Below are positions 16,153-24,646 of a stretch of DNA of 64,000 bases, one piece after another. The stretch is from Mycobacterium montefiorense. GTDB lineage: Bacteria > Actinomycetota > Actinomycetes > Mycobacteriales > Mycobacteriaceae. Under the pieces are notes generated by a model. That model saw nothing but the letters and a program-made list of their open reading frames with translations. It was not told where the DNA came from and did no database searches. The DNA is taken from the NCBI RefSeq assembly GCF_003112775.1, contig NZ_BFCH01000028.1, positions 62,001 to 126,000 of the forward strand, read 5' to 3'. The first letter of the stretch is position 1. Every line of letters begins with the position of its first letter. Made by a program: the position numbers and the translations under genes.

Positions 16153-17328
16153 TCAGCGCGCCGGTAGGCCGAGCACTCGCTGAGCAATGATGTTGCGCTG
16201 AATCTCCGAGGTTCCGCCCGCGATCGTGCCCGCGTAACTGCTGATGTAGCGGCTGAACCAGCTGGCGGTGAAAAGACCTGGGGCGTGGGGGTTGTACCGC
16301 GCCGTGAGCGCCGTGTCGCGTAACCCATCGGCCCCCGCTGCGTCCAGCGCATGCCGCAGGGCGCTCTGTTCGGCCTCCGACCCCAAGACCTTCAGCACGG
16401 ACAAGCCCGCCACGTCCACCTCTCCGCGGGCTGCTCGGCCCAGCGCCCGCGAGCCGAGCAGCCGAAGTGCGTAGTAGTCCATCGCGATGGTGGCGTAGTG
16501 GTCGGCATTCACCTCGTCGGCCGGCCGGTAGTCCTCGAGAAGCTGCCCGAGCCGGTTCGCGAAGGCCAGCCACATCAACGTGCGTTCGTGACCGAGCGAG
16601 CCGTTCGCGACCTGCCAGCCGCCGCCCCGCGGGCCGACAAGATTTTCCGCGGGTACCCGCACGTCGTTGAAGGAGACCTCGTTGAAGTCCAGATCGTCGC
16701 GGTCGTAGACCGAGGCGAAGGGGCGGCACACCACCCCGGGAGTATCCGCGGGAACCAGCAGTGCGCTGATTCCCTTGTGCCTGGGGGCGTTTGGGTCGGT
16801 GCGGACGAAAGTCAGGATGACGTCGGCGTCGTGAGCGCCGGAGGTCCAGACCTTCTGTCCGTTGACCACGAAGTGATCGCCGACCAACTCCGCCTTCGTC
16901 GAGAGGCCCGCCAAGTCGGAGCCCGCTCCCGGTTCGCTCATCCCCAGTGACGCGGTCATGTCGGCGCGCAGAATCGGCACCGCCCAGTTCCGCTTTTGCT
17001 CGTCGGTGCCGAAGGACAGCAGCGATGCCGCGATGATGCCGACGCCTTGGGGATTGAAGCAGTGATAGATCCGGCGACGCGACAGCTCCTCGCGGTGCAC
17101 GAATTGCTGCAGAATATTGGCATTGCGGCCGCCGAATTCGGGCGGGTTTCCCGGCAGCAGCCAGCCGTGCTCGAACTGGAGCCGCTGCCAGCGGCGCGAC
17201 CATTCGGGCACGTGCGATGTCGAAGAGGGCCGTTCCGCGGCCTGCGCCTGCGTCGGCAGGTGTTCGTCGAGAAAGCCGACGAACTCGGCACGGAAGGCCT
17301 CCACCTCGGTGTCAAAGGTGAGTTGCAT
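16153..17328 (-). CDS. Acyl-CoA dehydrogenase (long subunit, FadE29-like)
   Basis: 391 residues, the same length as its paralogue at 32139-33314, with very similar sequence throughout (shared: NGQKVWTSGAHDADV, SLGMSEPGAGSDLA versus SLGMSEPSAGSDLA, IAGGTSEIQRNIIAQRVLGLP). The FAD-binding and C-terminal GGTSEIQRN motifs are intact. Unlike the copy at 32139 it has no short acyl-CoA dehydrogenase partner beside it; instead it is the last gene after a ferredoxin and a NuoF-like flavoprotein. It may pair with another short subunit or work alone, passing electrons to these neighbours. Confidence 0.9.
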   Translation of the reverse strand: MQLTFDTEVEAFRAEFVGFLDEHLPTQAQAAERPSSTSHVPEWSRRWQRLQFEHGWLLPGNPPEFGGRNANILQQFVHREELSRRRIYHCFNPQGVGIIAASLLSFGTDEQKRNWAVPILRADMTASLGMSEPGAGSDLAGLSTKAELVGDHFVVNGQKVWTSGAHDADVILTFVRTDPNAPRHKGISALLVPADTPGVVCRPFASVYDRDDLDFNEVSFNDVRVPAENLVGPRGGGWQVANGSLGHERTLMWLAFANRLGQLLEDYRPADEVNADHYATIAMDYYALRLLGSRALGRAARGEVDVAGLSVLKVLGSEAEQSALRHALDAAGADGLRDTALTARYNPHAPGLFTASWFSRYISSYAGTIAGGTSEIQRNIIAQRVLGLPAR

Positions 17329-17356
17329 GAACGCTACGAATCAGAGCCGGGAGAGC

Positions 17357-17653
17357 TCAACGGGTGAAGCCCCATTCGGCTTCGTTCTCTTCGGTTTTGA
17401 GATGTTCGGCAGGATCGTCCGCGTCGGTCAGCGGTGGCGCAGCCGCCCTCGAAATGCGCTCACCGATCTCGGTGATGGCGTGCACCGGGCAGTCCAACAG
17501 CGCGCGCATGACGTCGTCGTGATCCGCTTCGGCCACGGTGCCATCTCCGATCAGGGCCGCGTATCCCCAGTCGTCCAGCGAGAAATGTCCGGGCGCATGC
17601 TTGGCGCAGATGCCGAAGCCGTCGCAAATGGTGCGGTCCAGGCGGATTTTCAT
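17357..17653 (-). CDS. 3Fe-4S ferredoxin with C-terminal extension
   Basis: 98 residues. The ferredoxin core (residues 1-65) has CDGFGIC and DCPVHAI, with Phe at the variable cluster position. A 30-residue acidic tail (PPLTDADDPAEHLKTEENEAEWGFTR) follows, which the other ferredoxins in the window lack; it could dock a partner. It overlaps the NuoF-like gene upstream by four bases and precedes the acyl-CoA dehydrogenase, so it probably shuttles electrons between a flavoprotein and a dehydrogenase rather than to a P450. Confidence 0.88.
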   Translation of the reverse strand: MKIRLDRTICDGFGICAKHAPGHFSLDDWGYAALIGDGTVAEADHDDVMRALLDCPVHAITEIGERISRAAAPPLTDADDPAEHLKTEENEAEWGFTR

Positions 17654-18963
17654 GCGTGCCTCACACCTTCCACCTCATACGGACGGTCGGCGCGGAAGGC
17701 GCCACCGCCGCAGTCCGGGCAGTTGCCGTCGAGATGCGCGGTGACTTCGGCCGGGAACTGATCGAGCATGCTGGCGGCCACATTGGTGGCGGCATCCAGC
17801 GTCGCGCAGGCGCCGCGCCCGCGCAGCAGCACCGACCAGCGGCGCAATCGGTCGACATCTTCTTTCGTCGCGGCACCGTCACGCAGGGCCCCGGCCGCGG
17901 CGGCCATTGCCGCCGTGCCGTTGAAGCACGATCCACATTGCCCGGCATTTTCACGGTCGAAGTAGGCCAGCACCGATGCCGCGACCGCGACCGGACAATC
18001 GTCGGTGATCACCGAGACCGCGCCGCAGCCCAGACCGCTGCCGAGGCGCCGCATGGTCTCGTGGTCCAGCGTGCTCTCCAGCACGGTGCGGTTGAGCAAG
18101 CCCGCAAAGTACCCGCCCATCAACGCGCCCCGCACCTGCTCAGGAGAAATACCGTGCAATGCAAGCAATTCGGTGAATGCCAGGCCGTGGGGGAGCTCGT
18201 AAAGAACCGGCGGTTTACCACCCCCGGTGATGGTGGCCAAAAAGGTGCCCGTCGACAGCGCCGTGCCTTGTGATCGGAACGCCGCCGAGCCGTTGCCCTG
18301 TAAGTAGGGCAGATTGGCCAGCGTCTCGACATTGCTCACCAACGTTGGTCGATCGTTGACGCCCGCTTCGAACGGGCGTGGCGGTTTGTCCGTCGGCTTG
18401 GCCGGGCCGCCGTTGATCACTCGAACCGCGGCGGTCTCCTCGCCGGCCACATATCCCGGCTGGACGGTCAGCACCTGCACCGCGAGGCCTTGGGTTTCGG
18501 AATCGAGCTCGCCGAGCGCGGTTTCGACGCTGTGCGCCGACTCCGGGTCGGACACATACACGTAGGCGCGGTCGGCGGCCACGATCGCCGCGGCCAGCCG
18601 CAATCCGTCCAGCACCAGGTGGGGACGGTTGCGCAGCAGCCAGCGGTCCTTGATCGAAGCCGGTTCTCCCTCTTCGCCATTCGCGATGACGACGGGGCCA
18701 CCTGTGTCCGCTATCAGGCGCCCGTTGTCGCGCACCGTCCGCAACTTCACCGCAAGTGGGAAGGCCGCGCCGCCGCGGCCGACGAGGCCACTGGACTCGA
18801 CCTCGCTCAGTAACGCACCGGTGTCGGCGAGCGGGCGATAGCCGCCGAGCCGCCGATAGGCCGCGAGGTCCTCACGGGCCTGGCCGGCTTGCTCAGTGAG
18901 CAGCCGCGGCGTGCACCCGGGAAGGGCGGCGGTGGTGATGGTGGTGGACTGGGTGGTGTTCAA
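17650..18963 (-). CDS. NuoF-like flavin/iron-sulfur oxidoreductase
   Basis: 437 residues, TTG start at 18963. GRGGAAFPLAVKL is the FMN/NADH-binding loop of NuoF/HoxF proteins; ANGEEGEPASIKDRWLL and a long SLBB-like middle follow. The iron-sulfur segment is degenerate: QCGSCFNGTAAM has two Cys but lacks the third of the CxxCxxC pattern (Gly instead), and a later Cys is in GRGACATLD. A NCPDC pair near the C-terminus may compensate. This stand-alone subunit probably links NAD(H) to the coupled ferredoxin. No other complex I genes are nearby. The direction of electron flow is unknown. Confidence 0.83.
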   Translation of the reverse strand: MNTTQSTTITTAALPGCTPRLLTEQAGQAREDLAAYRRLGGYRPLADTGALLSEVESSGLVGRGGAAFPLAVKLRTVRDNGRLIADTGGPVVIANGEEGEPASIKDRWLLRNRPHLVLDGLRLAAAIVAADRAYVYVSDPESAHSVETALGELDSETQGLAVQVLTVQPGYVAGEETAAVRVINGGPAKPTDKPPRPFEAGVNDRPTLVSNVETLANLPYLQGNGSAAFRSQGTALSTGTFLATITGGGKPPVLYELPHGLAFTELLALHGISPEQVRGALMGGYFAGLLNRTVLESTLDHETMRRLGSGLGCGAVSVITDDCPVAVAASVLAYFDRENAGQCGSCFNGTAAMAAAAGALRDGAATKEDVDRLRRWSVLLRGRGACATLDAATNVAASMLDQFPAEVTAHLDGNCPDCGGGAFRADRPYEVEGVRHA

Positions 18964-18999
18964 AGCTGGCCTGCCATCGTCTTAGTTAGGCTTGCGCAC

Positions 19000-19473
19000 A
19001 TGCGAACTGCGGTGGTCCGTGTCAACGTCGACCCGGAAGGCGTGCTCACACCCGCGCAACTACGTGACGGCATGGCAGCGCTCCTCGAGCTCGCGGCGAA
19101 GGCCGAAGCCGACGTGGTCTGCAACGACCTCGCGTCCATGCCGGTCGGCCGTCGTGAAGTCGAGCTGCTGATCGCGGCCGAAGATGGCGATACGGCCAGA
19201 GAAGCCGCAATCGGATTGTGCACCAAAGTGTTCAGTGCTGTGCCTGTTCCTGGGGTGATCACGTTTGTCAGCAGGGGAACCGACGACGACGCGCACGGCG
19301 TGTTGTCCGCCTTCGGCCTCACCGGTGACATCGTGCGCACACCCGGCGACGACGGGTTCGACATCGTTCATGTGACGCTGCGGGAGTCCGACCTCGAACG
19401 CATTCCGGAAAGCCGAGTCCATACGGCGCTGGAAGCGTCGCTCAACTGTGAGGTCCACATTCGCACCGTGTAG
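19000..19473 (+). CDS. Conserved hypothetical protein
   Basis: 157 residues from ATG 19000, divergent from the NuoF-like gene only 36 bases away and without a clear ribosome site, so possibly leaderless. The sequence MRTAVVRVNVDPEGVLTPAQLRDGMAAL and VPGVITFVSRGTDDDAHGVLSAFGL suggests a small alpha/beta protein with no signal peptide, Cys cluster or known catalytic motif. I do not recognise the family. It converges with the hydrolase at 19479 with five bases between them. Confidence 0.7.
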   Translation: MRTAVVRVNVDPEGVLTPAQLRDGMAALLELAAKAEADVVCNDLASMPVGRREVELLIAAEDGDTAREAAIGLCTKVFSAVPVPGVITFVSRGTDDDAHGVLSAFGLTGDIVRTPGDDGFDIVHVTLRESDLERIPESRVHTALEASLNCEVHIRTV

Positions 19474-19478
19474 TGCCA

Positions 19479-20345
19479 TTACGAGTCCAGGAACTCAAGA
19501 ATCGGGGGCGCCGCCTGCACCCAGGTGTCGAACATGTTGAAGTGCTTCACCCGGCCCGCCGCGCGGTCCTCGGATGCACGCTCCCAGGCGTCCTCGGGCC
19601 ACGGCGGGTCGATCAGTTTTGATCCCTTGATCAGGCAGCTGACTTCCAACGACGTCCGCTTGGGGTGATCCATGTCGTTCTCGCCGCCGCGAATGATCAA
19701 CGTGGGAACCTTGATCCGATCGAACATTTCGTCTTCGACACCGGGGATCGTCTGCCCCGGCTTGGATACGAAGGCGTTGAGCCAGCGCAGCATGATCTTG
19801 AGGAAGTCGGCGGATTCGAAGTCGAGGAACCGTTGCTTGTTTTTCGGGTTCTCCGCGATCCGGTCGCGCCATTCCTGCACTCCGACCACGCCGTCCATTC
19901 CGGTGCCTCGCACCGCGAGAATGCTGGGGATGATGTAGAAGGAACCGAGCACAAAGCTGCCGTAAATGCCGCCGACGATGTTCCACACCACGAGCTTGGT
20001 GACCATCTCGGGGTAGAGCATCGTGGTCAACATGGAATCCCTTGCGCCGCCAGATCCCCCGGCGAGGATGCAGCGTTCGAACCCCAGCCCCGTCACCAGC
20101 TCGTGCAGCGTCTCGGCGCGCATGTGCGATTCGCTCTGCCCGTAGAACTGCACATCGGATGCTCCGCAATTGGGCCGGTCCCATAGCAGCACCCGATAGC
20201 CGCCCGCGGCAAGTGCCTCCGCGAGCGGACGTAGGCCTTCGATTTCCTTACTGAACCGTCCGCCCGGCGTCAGGGCAATGAGATCGCCTGCATCCCCGAG
20301 GATTTCGTAGACGACATTTCCCCCGTTGATCTCAATTGAAGGCAC
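19479..20345 (-). CDS. Alpha/beta hydrolase
   Basis: 288 residues. The nucleophile elbow is LAGGSGGARD (Gly-x-Ser-x-Gly), TPGGRFS lies at the oxyanion position, and the acid region is IIRGGENDMDH. The usual C-terminal His is probably in RVKHFNMFD. The cap region is rich in aromatic and Met residues, suiting a hydrophobic substrate such as a ring-cleavage (meta-cleavage-product type) compound. It is the last gene in the minus-strand series from 23027, after the Rieske protein and two amidohydrolases. Confidence 0.87.
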   Translation of the reverse strand: MPSIEINGGNVVYEILGDAGDLIALTPGGRFSKEIEGLRPLAEALAAGGYRVLLWDRPNCGASDVQFYGQSESHMRAETLHELVTGLGFERCILAGGSGGARDSMLTTMLYPEMVTKLVVWNIVGGIYGSFVLGSFYIIPSILAVRGTGMDGVVGVQEWRDRIAENPKNKQRFLDFESADFLKIMLRWLNAFVSKPGQTIPGVEDEMFDRIKVPTLIIRGGENDMDHPKRTSLEVSCLIKGSKLIDPPWPEDAWERASEDRAAGRVKHFNMFDTWVQAAPPILEFLDS

Positions 20346-20360
20346 GCGATTCTCCTGTAG

Positions 20361-20759
20361 TTAGGCCTGAACCAGAACGTCGTCGCCGACGACACGCACC
20401 GGATAGGTGCGGATGCTCCACTCCGGCTTGACCGCCGTGGTGCCGGTCGCCAGCTCGAAACCCCATTGGTGCCAGGGGCAGTAGATGTATTCCAGATCGC
20501 GCACCATCACCGCGTCACCCGGCGCCGTCTCGTCGACGATCGTGCGTCCCCGGGCGCGTCCCGAACACAGCGGCCCGCCTTGGTGGGGGCAGTAATTTGC
20601 GATCGCGTAGAAGGCGCCGTTGACGTTGTACACACCCACGCCGTGGCGTCCGATCGGCACCAACTTGTGTGTGCCCGGCGGAATCTCATCTACGGTGGCG
20701 ACAATGTGCTCGCGGCCCTGGGCGAGGCGTGGCTCGGGCCGTTTGGTTTCTTCCGTCAA
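20361..20759 (-). CDS. Rieske [2Fe-2S] protein
   Basis: 132 residues, a stand-alone Rieske domain. The cluster ligands are complete: Cys-x-His in YCPHQGGPLC and Cys-x2-His in YCPWHQWGFEL. There is no catalytic mononuclear-iron domain, so it is a ferredoxin-type component rather than an oxygenase. The stop of the upstream amidohydrolase and its own start lie a base or so apart, so they are co-transcribed. It may deliver electrons to a monooxygenase encoded elsewhere; no oxygenase subunit is adjacent. Confidence 0.9.
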   Translation of the reverse strand: MTEETKRPEPRLAQGREHIVATVDEIPPGTHKLVPIGRHGVGVYNVNGAFYAIANYCPHQGGPLCSGRARGRTIVDETAPGDAVMVRDLEYIYCPWHQWGFELATGTTAVKPEWSIRTYPVRVVGDDVLVQA

Positions 20760-20760
20760 C

Positions 20761-21906
20761 TCAGAGCACCCGGGTCTGACCCTCGAGCACCGGGACGGTC
20801 TCGGGCAGGTGATAGGTGGCGATGCCGTTTTTGTACATCACCGCGTCGCGGGCGTGCTTGGGCAGGTGCTTGACCAACCAGCGCGGGTCATCGAATGTCC
20901 AGTGCGGGTAGTCCGACGAGAACAGCAGGATCTTCTCGCACTCCATCCATTCCAGCGCGCGGGTCAGCTCGGTCTTGTCTTCGGGATAGTCCAGCGGCTG
21001 GGTGGTGAACTTGATGTGGTCCTTGACGTAGTCGGACGGCTTGCGCTTGATGTCGACCCAGGACTTGCGTGCCTGGTAGATCGCGTCCATCCGCCACATC
21101 AGCGGCAGGATCCAGCTGAACGCGTGCTCAACGAAGACGATCCGCAGCGTGGGGAACCGGTCGAAGACGCCGTCGAAGATCAGGCTCATCACCTGGTTCG
21201 CGGCCAGCAGCGAGTAGGTCACCATGAAGTCGTGGTTATAGCTGGGGAATCCGACCGGCGGGATCGGTAGCTCGTCGAACTGGCTGCGCGACAGGTGGCA
21301 GCTCACGGTGATGTCGTGCTTGGTGGCGGCCGCCCAGATCGGGTCGTATTTCGGGTGGCCCCAGGAAGGCCGCGGCTCGGCCTTGATCAGAATCTGAGCC
21401 ATGAATGGGTGCCCGGCCCATTTTTCGATCTCGCGCGCGGACTCTTCCGGCTCCTCGATGGCGGCACAAATCGAACCGCGCCAGCGCTCGTGCCAGTTGT
21501 TGTGACTGTCCAGCCAGTGATTGGCCTGCCATTCGTTCAAGGCGGCCGACATCGCGTGCTGCGCTTCGGGCAGACGCGCCGGGTAGGCGGCCGGTTCCAG
21601 GATCGCGATGTCGGAGCCGGCCTCCATGATCAGCTGGCGAAACGCCATGTCCGGGTCGCTGCAAGGGAATTCGCCATCGGCGGGGAAGGCGTCCACGCGC
21701 ATCGCATAGGAGTGCGCGTAGTCGGGGGCGTCGTAGTAAATCTGTTCACCGACAGTGCGGGTGAGGAAATACTTACTGCGCCAGGGCTCGGGGATGTACG
21801 GGACGAGCTCGCCGCGCTTGGGTGCCGGGTGGACATCCGAATCGACGCATCGGACGGCTATACGCTCGGTAGCGGGAACCCGCTCCTGCGAATGGGTCAA
21901 CGTCAT
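20761..21906 (-). CDS. Amidohydrolase (amidohydrolase-2 family)
   Basis: 381 residues from ATG 21906 (TGAGGAG seven bases upstream). Metal motif VDSDVHPAP near the N-terminus replaces the classical HxH; VSCHLSRSQ, FVEHAFSW and LFSSDYPHWTFDD follow the family order, with Asp at the final metal/catalytic site. The pattern is that of the ACMSD-like decarboxylase/hydrolase group. It is tandem with a related enzyme upstream (21936-23027) and followed by the Rieske protein. The two may be subunits of one enzyme or act in sequence; the substrate is unknown. Confidence 0.88.
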   Translation of the reverse strand: MTLTHSQERVPATERIAVRCVDSDVHPAPKRGELVPYIPEPWRSKYFLTRTVGEQIYYDAPDYAHSYAMRVDAFPADGEFPCSDPDMAFRQLIMEAGSDIAILEPAAYPARLPEAQHAMSAALNEWQANHWLDSHNNWHERWRGSICAAIEEPEESAREIEKWAGHPFMAQILIKAEPRPSWGHPKYDPIWAAATKHDITVSCHLSRSQFDELPIPPVGFPSYNHDFMVTYSLLAANQVMSLIFDGVFDRFPTLRIVFVEHAFSWILPLMWRMDAIYQARKSWVDIKRKPSDYVKDHIKFTTQPLDYPEDKTELTRALEWMECEKILLFSSDYPHWTFDDPRWLVKHLPKHARDAVMYKNGIATYHLPETVPVLEGQTRVL

Positions 21907-21935
21907 CTGGGTCTCCTCAGTCTGCCGCGTTACAT

Positions 21936-23027
21936 CTACTGTGCGCCCACCCCAGCAGGGATGTCTATGCCGTAGAGCTGCGCCGCGTTGCGCCAGCACA
22001 GCTTTTCGCGCTGTTCGGCGGACAGGGCGCTGGGCAGCTTCAAGACATCACCGCACTGCCAGTGTGGGTAACTCGAGCCGAACATCACCATGTCGTCCTT
22101 GCCGGTGAAGCCGAACCATTCGCCGGCGAACTCGGTGTCGCCGGGACCGTCGAGGCTGCCCTGCACGAAATACACGTGACCGGGCAGGTAGTCGCTGGGG
22201 ATCCGCGGCGCCCAGGGCGTTTGCTCGAGGTGTGGCCGGCCGAACGTGTCCATCCGCCACATGAAGGGCGTGATGAAGTCCGCGGCGCCATCGCCCCAGA
22301 CGAACTTGAGGCCGTCGAAGCGTTCGAACACTCCCTCGGCGATCAGGTTCATCAGGTGGTACAGGTAATTCAGCGCCATGAAGCTGACGTACTGCTCGTA
22401 GGTCCGGGTGTTGCCGTTGGGCGTCGGCGGAAAGGCGATGCCTGAGCCGACTTCGATGTGCGCGGCCACCGGAAGGCCGGCGTCGGCCGCGGCCTCCCAC
22501 AGTGGCCAGAACTGCGGTTTGCCGTAGACCTCGCGGGATTGCAGCGGGACGCCGATCTGAACCACGCGCGGATGGTTACGCCATTTCTCGATCTCGCGCA
22601 GCGCTCCGGTGATGTCGTCGGGATTCACCCGGATGGTGCCGCGGAACCGGTCACCGTACTGAGCAGATTCCAGCCAGTTCGACACCATCATCTCGTTGTG
22701 CGCGGCGTGCAGCGCGCTACCCAGGTGCCGGTCCGGCATGATGCCCCGGCCCGCCGGATGCAGCACCGCAATGTCGACTCCGCGCTTCGAAAACAGCTCA
22801 TTGCCAACGAATTCCGGATCCGAGCCGGGGTACTGGCGATTGGGGCCCTCGGTGTTGGGCGCGTACTCGCCACCCGGTGCGCCATACCAGTCCATCTCGT
22901 AGTCGGGGAACCCGCGGCTCTTGAACGGCTCACGCAGGGTCTGCCGGAGCGCTTTGTTGGATGGGAAGAAGATGTGCACGCTCGCGTCGATGAGTGGCGT
23001 GCTGGTCCCGTCAGCGTGTTCGATCAC
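21936..23027 (-). CDS. Amidohydrolase (amidohydrolase-2 family), tandem paralogue
   Basis: 363 residues if GTG 23027 is used (AAGGG eight bases upstream); GTG 23036 and TTG 23066 are alternatives. The metal segment reads LIDASVHIFF, so the first ligand pair of the classical HxH is partly replaced (Asp-x-x-Val-His). AAHIEVGSG, FVWGDGAADF and MFGSSYPHWQCGD match the family, but the usual SDYPH is SSYPH, losing the Asp. The active site therefore looks altered and this copy might be a structural partner of the enzyme downstream. First gene of the operon behind the 23204 palindrome. Confidence 0.85.
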   Translation of the reverse strand: MIEHADGTSTPLIDASVHIFFPSNKALRQTLREPFKSRGFPDYEMDWYGAPGGEYAPNTEGPNRQYPGSDPEFVGNELFSKRGVDIAVLHPAGRGIMPDRHLGSALHAAHNEMMVSNWLESAQYGDRFRGTIRVNPDDITGALREIEKWRNHPRVVQIGVPLQSREVYGKPQFWPLWEAAADAGLPVAAHIEVGSGIAFPPTPNGNTRTYEQYVSFMALNYLYHLMNLIAEGVFERFDGLKFVWGDGAADFITPFMWRMDTFGRPHLEQTPWAPRIPSDYLPGHVYFVQGSLDGPGDTEFAGEWFGFTGKDDMVMFGSSYPHWQCGDVLKLPSALSAEQREKLCWRNAAQLYGIDIPAGVGAQ

Positions 23028-23080
23028 GGCAGCCACCCTTCGTTTCCGGTAGCCGAGGTGAGCCAAGCCCGGTCATAAGA

Positions 23081-23091
23081 TAGATAATCTA
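23081..23091. promoter_or_regulatory. Short palindrome TAGAT-A-ATCTA
   Basis: TAGATAATCTA is a perfect 11-base palindrome in the AT-rich leader, 54 bases before GTG 23027 (minus strand). It may be an operator or part of the promoter. Confidence 0.3.
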
Positions 23092-23203
23092 ACATTCTTG
23101 TCGGCTGTCGATCAATGGATTTCCGGTAAGCGTCTCGGTTAACGATATTCCCTGGTAATCGCTGCTATTGCCACCATCAGAGCAATCGTCGTTCTTCAAT
23201 CCG

Positions 23204-23218
23204 GATAATACCATTCTC
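23204..23218. promoter_or_regulatory. Regulon palindrome GAGAAT-N3-ATTCTC (copy 3)
   Basis: GATAATACCATTCTC matches 11 of 12 fixed positions. It lies in the 291-base gap between the dehydrogenase at 23319 and the amidohydrolase operon, 177 bases before GTG 23027. Confidence 0.6.
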
Positions 23219-23318
23219 AACCCTTGTTGGAGGGTGGCTGCCGTGGTGGCGCGATTGCCTCGCCGCGGCCGGGCTCACCGCGTAGGCGTTACAGAGTCGC
23301 CGATCAATGTCACGCCGG

Positions 23319-24218
23319 TTATTTCGGGCCTCGGCCGTCGACGGTGACACCGGCCGCCTTTTCGAACGGCTTGATGACGGTCGTGAAATCCGCGTCGGCG
23401 CCTTCGTCGAGTGCGGCGGTCTCCCAGAGCCGGCCAATCGTCTCGGCGACGTCGACCGGCACGCCGAGCGCTTTGGCCTCGTCCAGATAGAGCCGGACAT
23501 CTTTGACCATCAACCCGGTGGCAAAGCCGTAGTCGAAAGTGCGAGGCAGTATCGCGCGCGGAAACTTGTCCCGACTGGCGCTCGTTGCGCCCGAGCCCGC
23601 ATTGAGAACTTCGACCATCACGGCCGGGTCGAGACCGGCCTTGACGCCCATCACGACGACTTCTGATGTCGCGGCCAAGACGTTGGCCGCGAGGATGTTG
23701 TTGGCGAGCTTCATCGTTTGCGCCGACCCGGGCTTCTCGCCGATGTAGAACGGGCGGCCGATCGCCTCGAGTACCGGTCGTATGACGTCGAATTCGTTGC
23801 GCGGGCCGGAAACCATGACGGCGAGCGCGCCCTTTTCGGCCCCTCCGACACCGCCGCTGACTGGGCTGTCGAGCGCGGCGATGCCTCGTTGCGACAGCAG
23901 GTCATGGATCTGCGCGGCCGTTCGGCTGCCGACGGTTGACAAGTCGACATAGCGCTTGACCCGCGAGCCGCCGATCACGCCCGCGGCCCCGGTGGCGACC
24001 TCGAGTGACACCGCCGGCGACGGAAGACTGGCCAGCACCGTTTCCGTGCGATCGGCGACCTCTTTGGCCGACGATGCGGCGTGCCCGCCGAGCGAGACGA
24101 TGCGCTCGATTGCCGTGCTGTTCGTGTCGAAGGCGATGACATCATTTCCTTCGCTGATAAGGCGGGATGCTATGGGAAAGCCCATGTTTCCCAACCCGAT
24201 GAACCCAATTTCGGTCAC
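23319..24218 (-). CDS. NAD(P)-dependent beta-hydroxyacid dehydrogenase (3-hydroxyisobutyrate dehydrogenase family)
   Basis: 299 residues from a GTG start. GFIGLGNMGFPIASRL is the nucleotide-binding motif, DSPVSGGVGGAEKG the substrate loop, and GSAQTMKLANN the catalytic-Lys motif. It is a canonical family member, unlike the Gln variant at 9496-10311. Last gene of an operon after an aldehyde dehydrogenase and a carboxymuconolactone-decarboxylase-like protein, so the set could interconvert an alcohol or hydroxyacid, an aldehyde and an acid. Confidence 0.92.
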   Translation of the reverse strand: MTEIGFIGLGNMGFPIASRLISEGNDVIAFDTNSTAIERIVSLGGHAASSAKEVADRTETVLASLPSPAVSLEVATGAAGVIGGSRVKRYVDLSTVGSRTAAQIHDLLSQRGIAALDSPVSGGVGGAEKGALAVMVSGPRNEFDVIRPVLEAIGRPFYIGEKPGSAQTMKLANNILAANVLAATSEVVVMGVKAGLDPAVMVEVLNAGSGATSASRDKFPRAILPRTFDYGFATGLMVKDVRLYLDEAKALGVPVDVAETIGRLWETAALDEGADADFTTVIKPFEKAAGVTVDGRGPK

Positions 24219-24223
24219 GGCGA

Positions 24224-24616
24224 CTAGCCCTCGTCCGCGGTCTGGTCCAATTCGGCGAACACCTCACGCGCGATCCGGAAGCTGTCGACAGCGGCCGGGA
24301 CACCGGCATAAATGGCCACTTGTAGAAAGATCTCGCAGATCTCTTCGCGACTGACGCCGTTGGTCAGCGCCCCCTTGATATGCGTGCGTAATTCATTCGG
24401 CCGGTTGAGGATCGGGATCATCGCCAAGTTGAGCATGCTGCGTGTCTTGCGGGGCAATCCTTCTCGGCCCCACACCCCGCCCCAGCAGTACTCGGTAACG
24501 AGATCCTGCAGTGGCTTGGTGAAGTCGTCGGCGTCGGCCAGTGCCCGGTTGACGTATGCCTCCCCCAGCACAGCAGAGCGAATCTCTAGTCCCCGCTGGT
24601 ATGTTTCGCGATCCAA
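24224..24616 (-). CDS. Carboxymuconolactone decarboxylase family protein
   Basis: 130 residues. The pattern RKTRSMLNLAMIPILNRPNELRTHIKGALTNGVSREEICEIFLQVAIYAGVPAAVDSF is that of PcaC-type proteins, with the conserved Glu/His helix and no AhpD-type Cys-x-x-Cys. True PcaC decarboxylates gamma-carboxymuconolactone in protocatechuate breakdown; most homologues do something else. It is five bases from the dehydrogenase downstream and 30 from the aldehyde dehydrogenase upstream. Confidence 0.9.
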   Translation of the reverse strand: MDRETYQRGLEIRSAVLGEAYVNRALADADDFTKPLQDLVTEYCWGGVWGREGLPRKTRSMLNLAMIPILNRPNELRTHIKGALTNGVSREEICEIFLQVAIYAGVPAAVDSFRIAREVFAELDQTADEG

Positions 24617-24646
24617 GGTCTTCTCCTTATGTCTGAGGTCTGCGCG

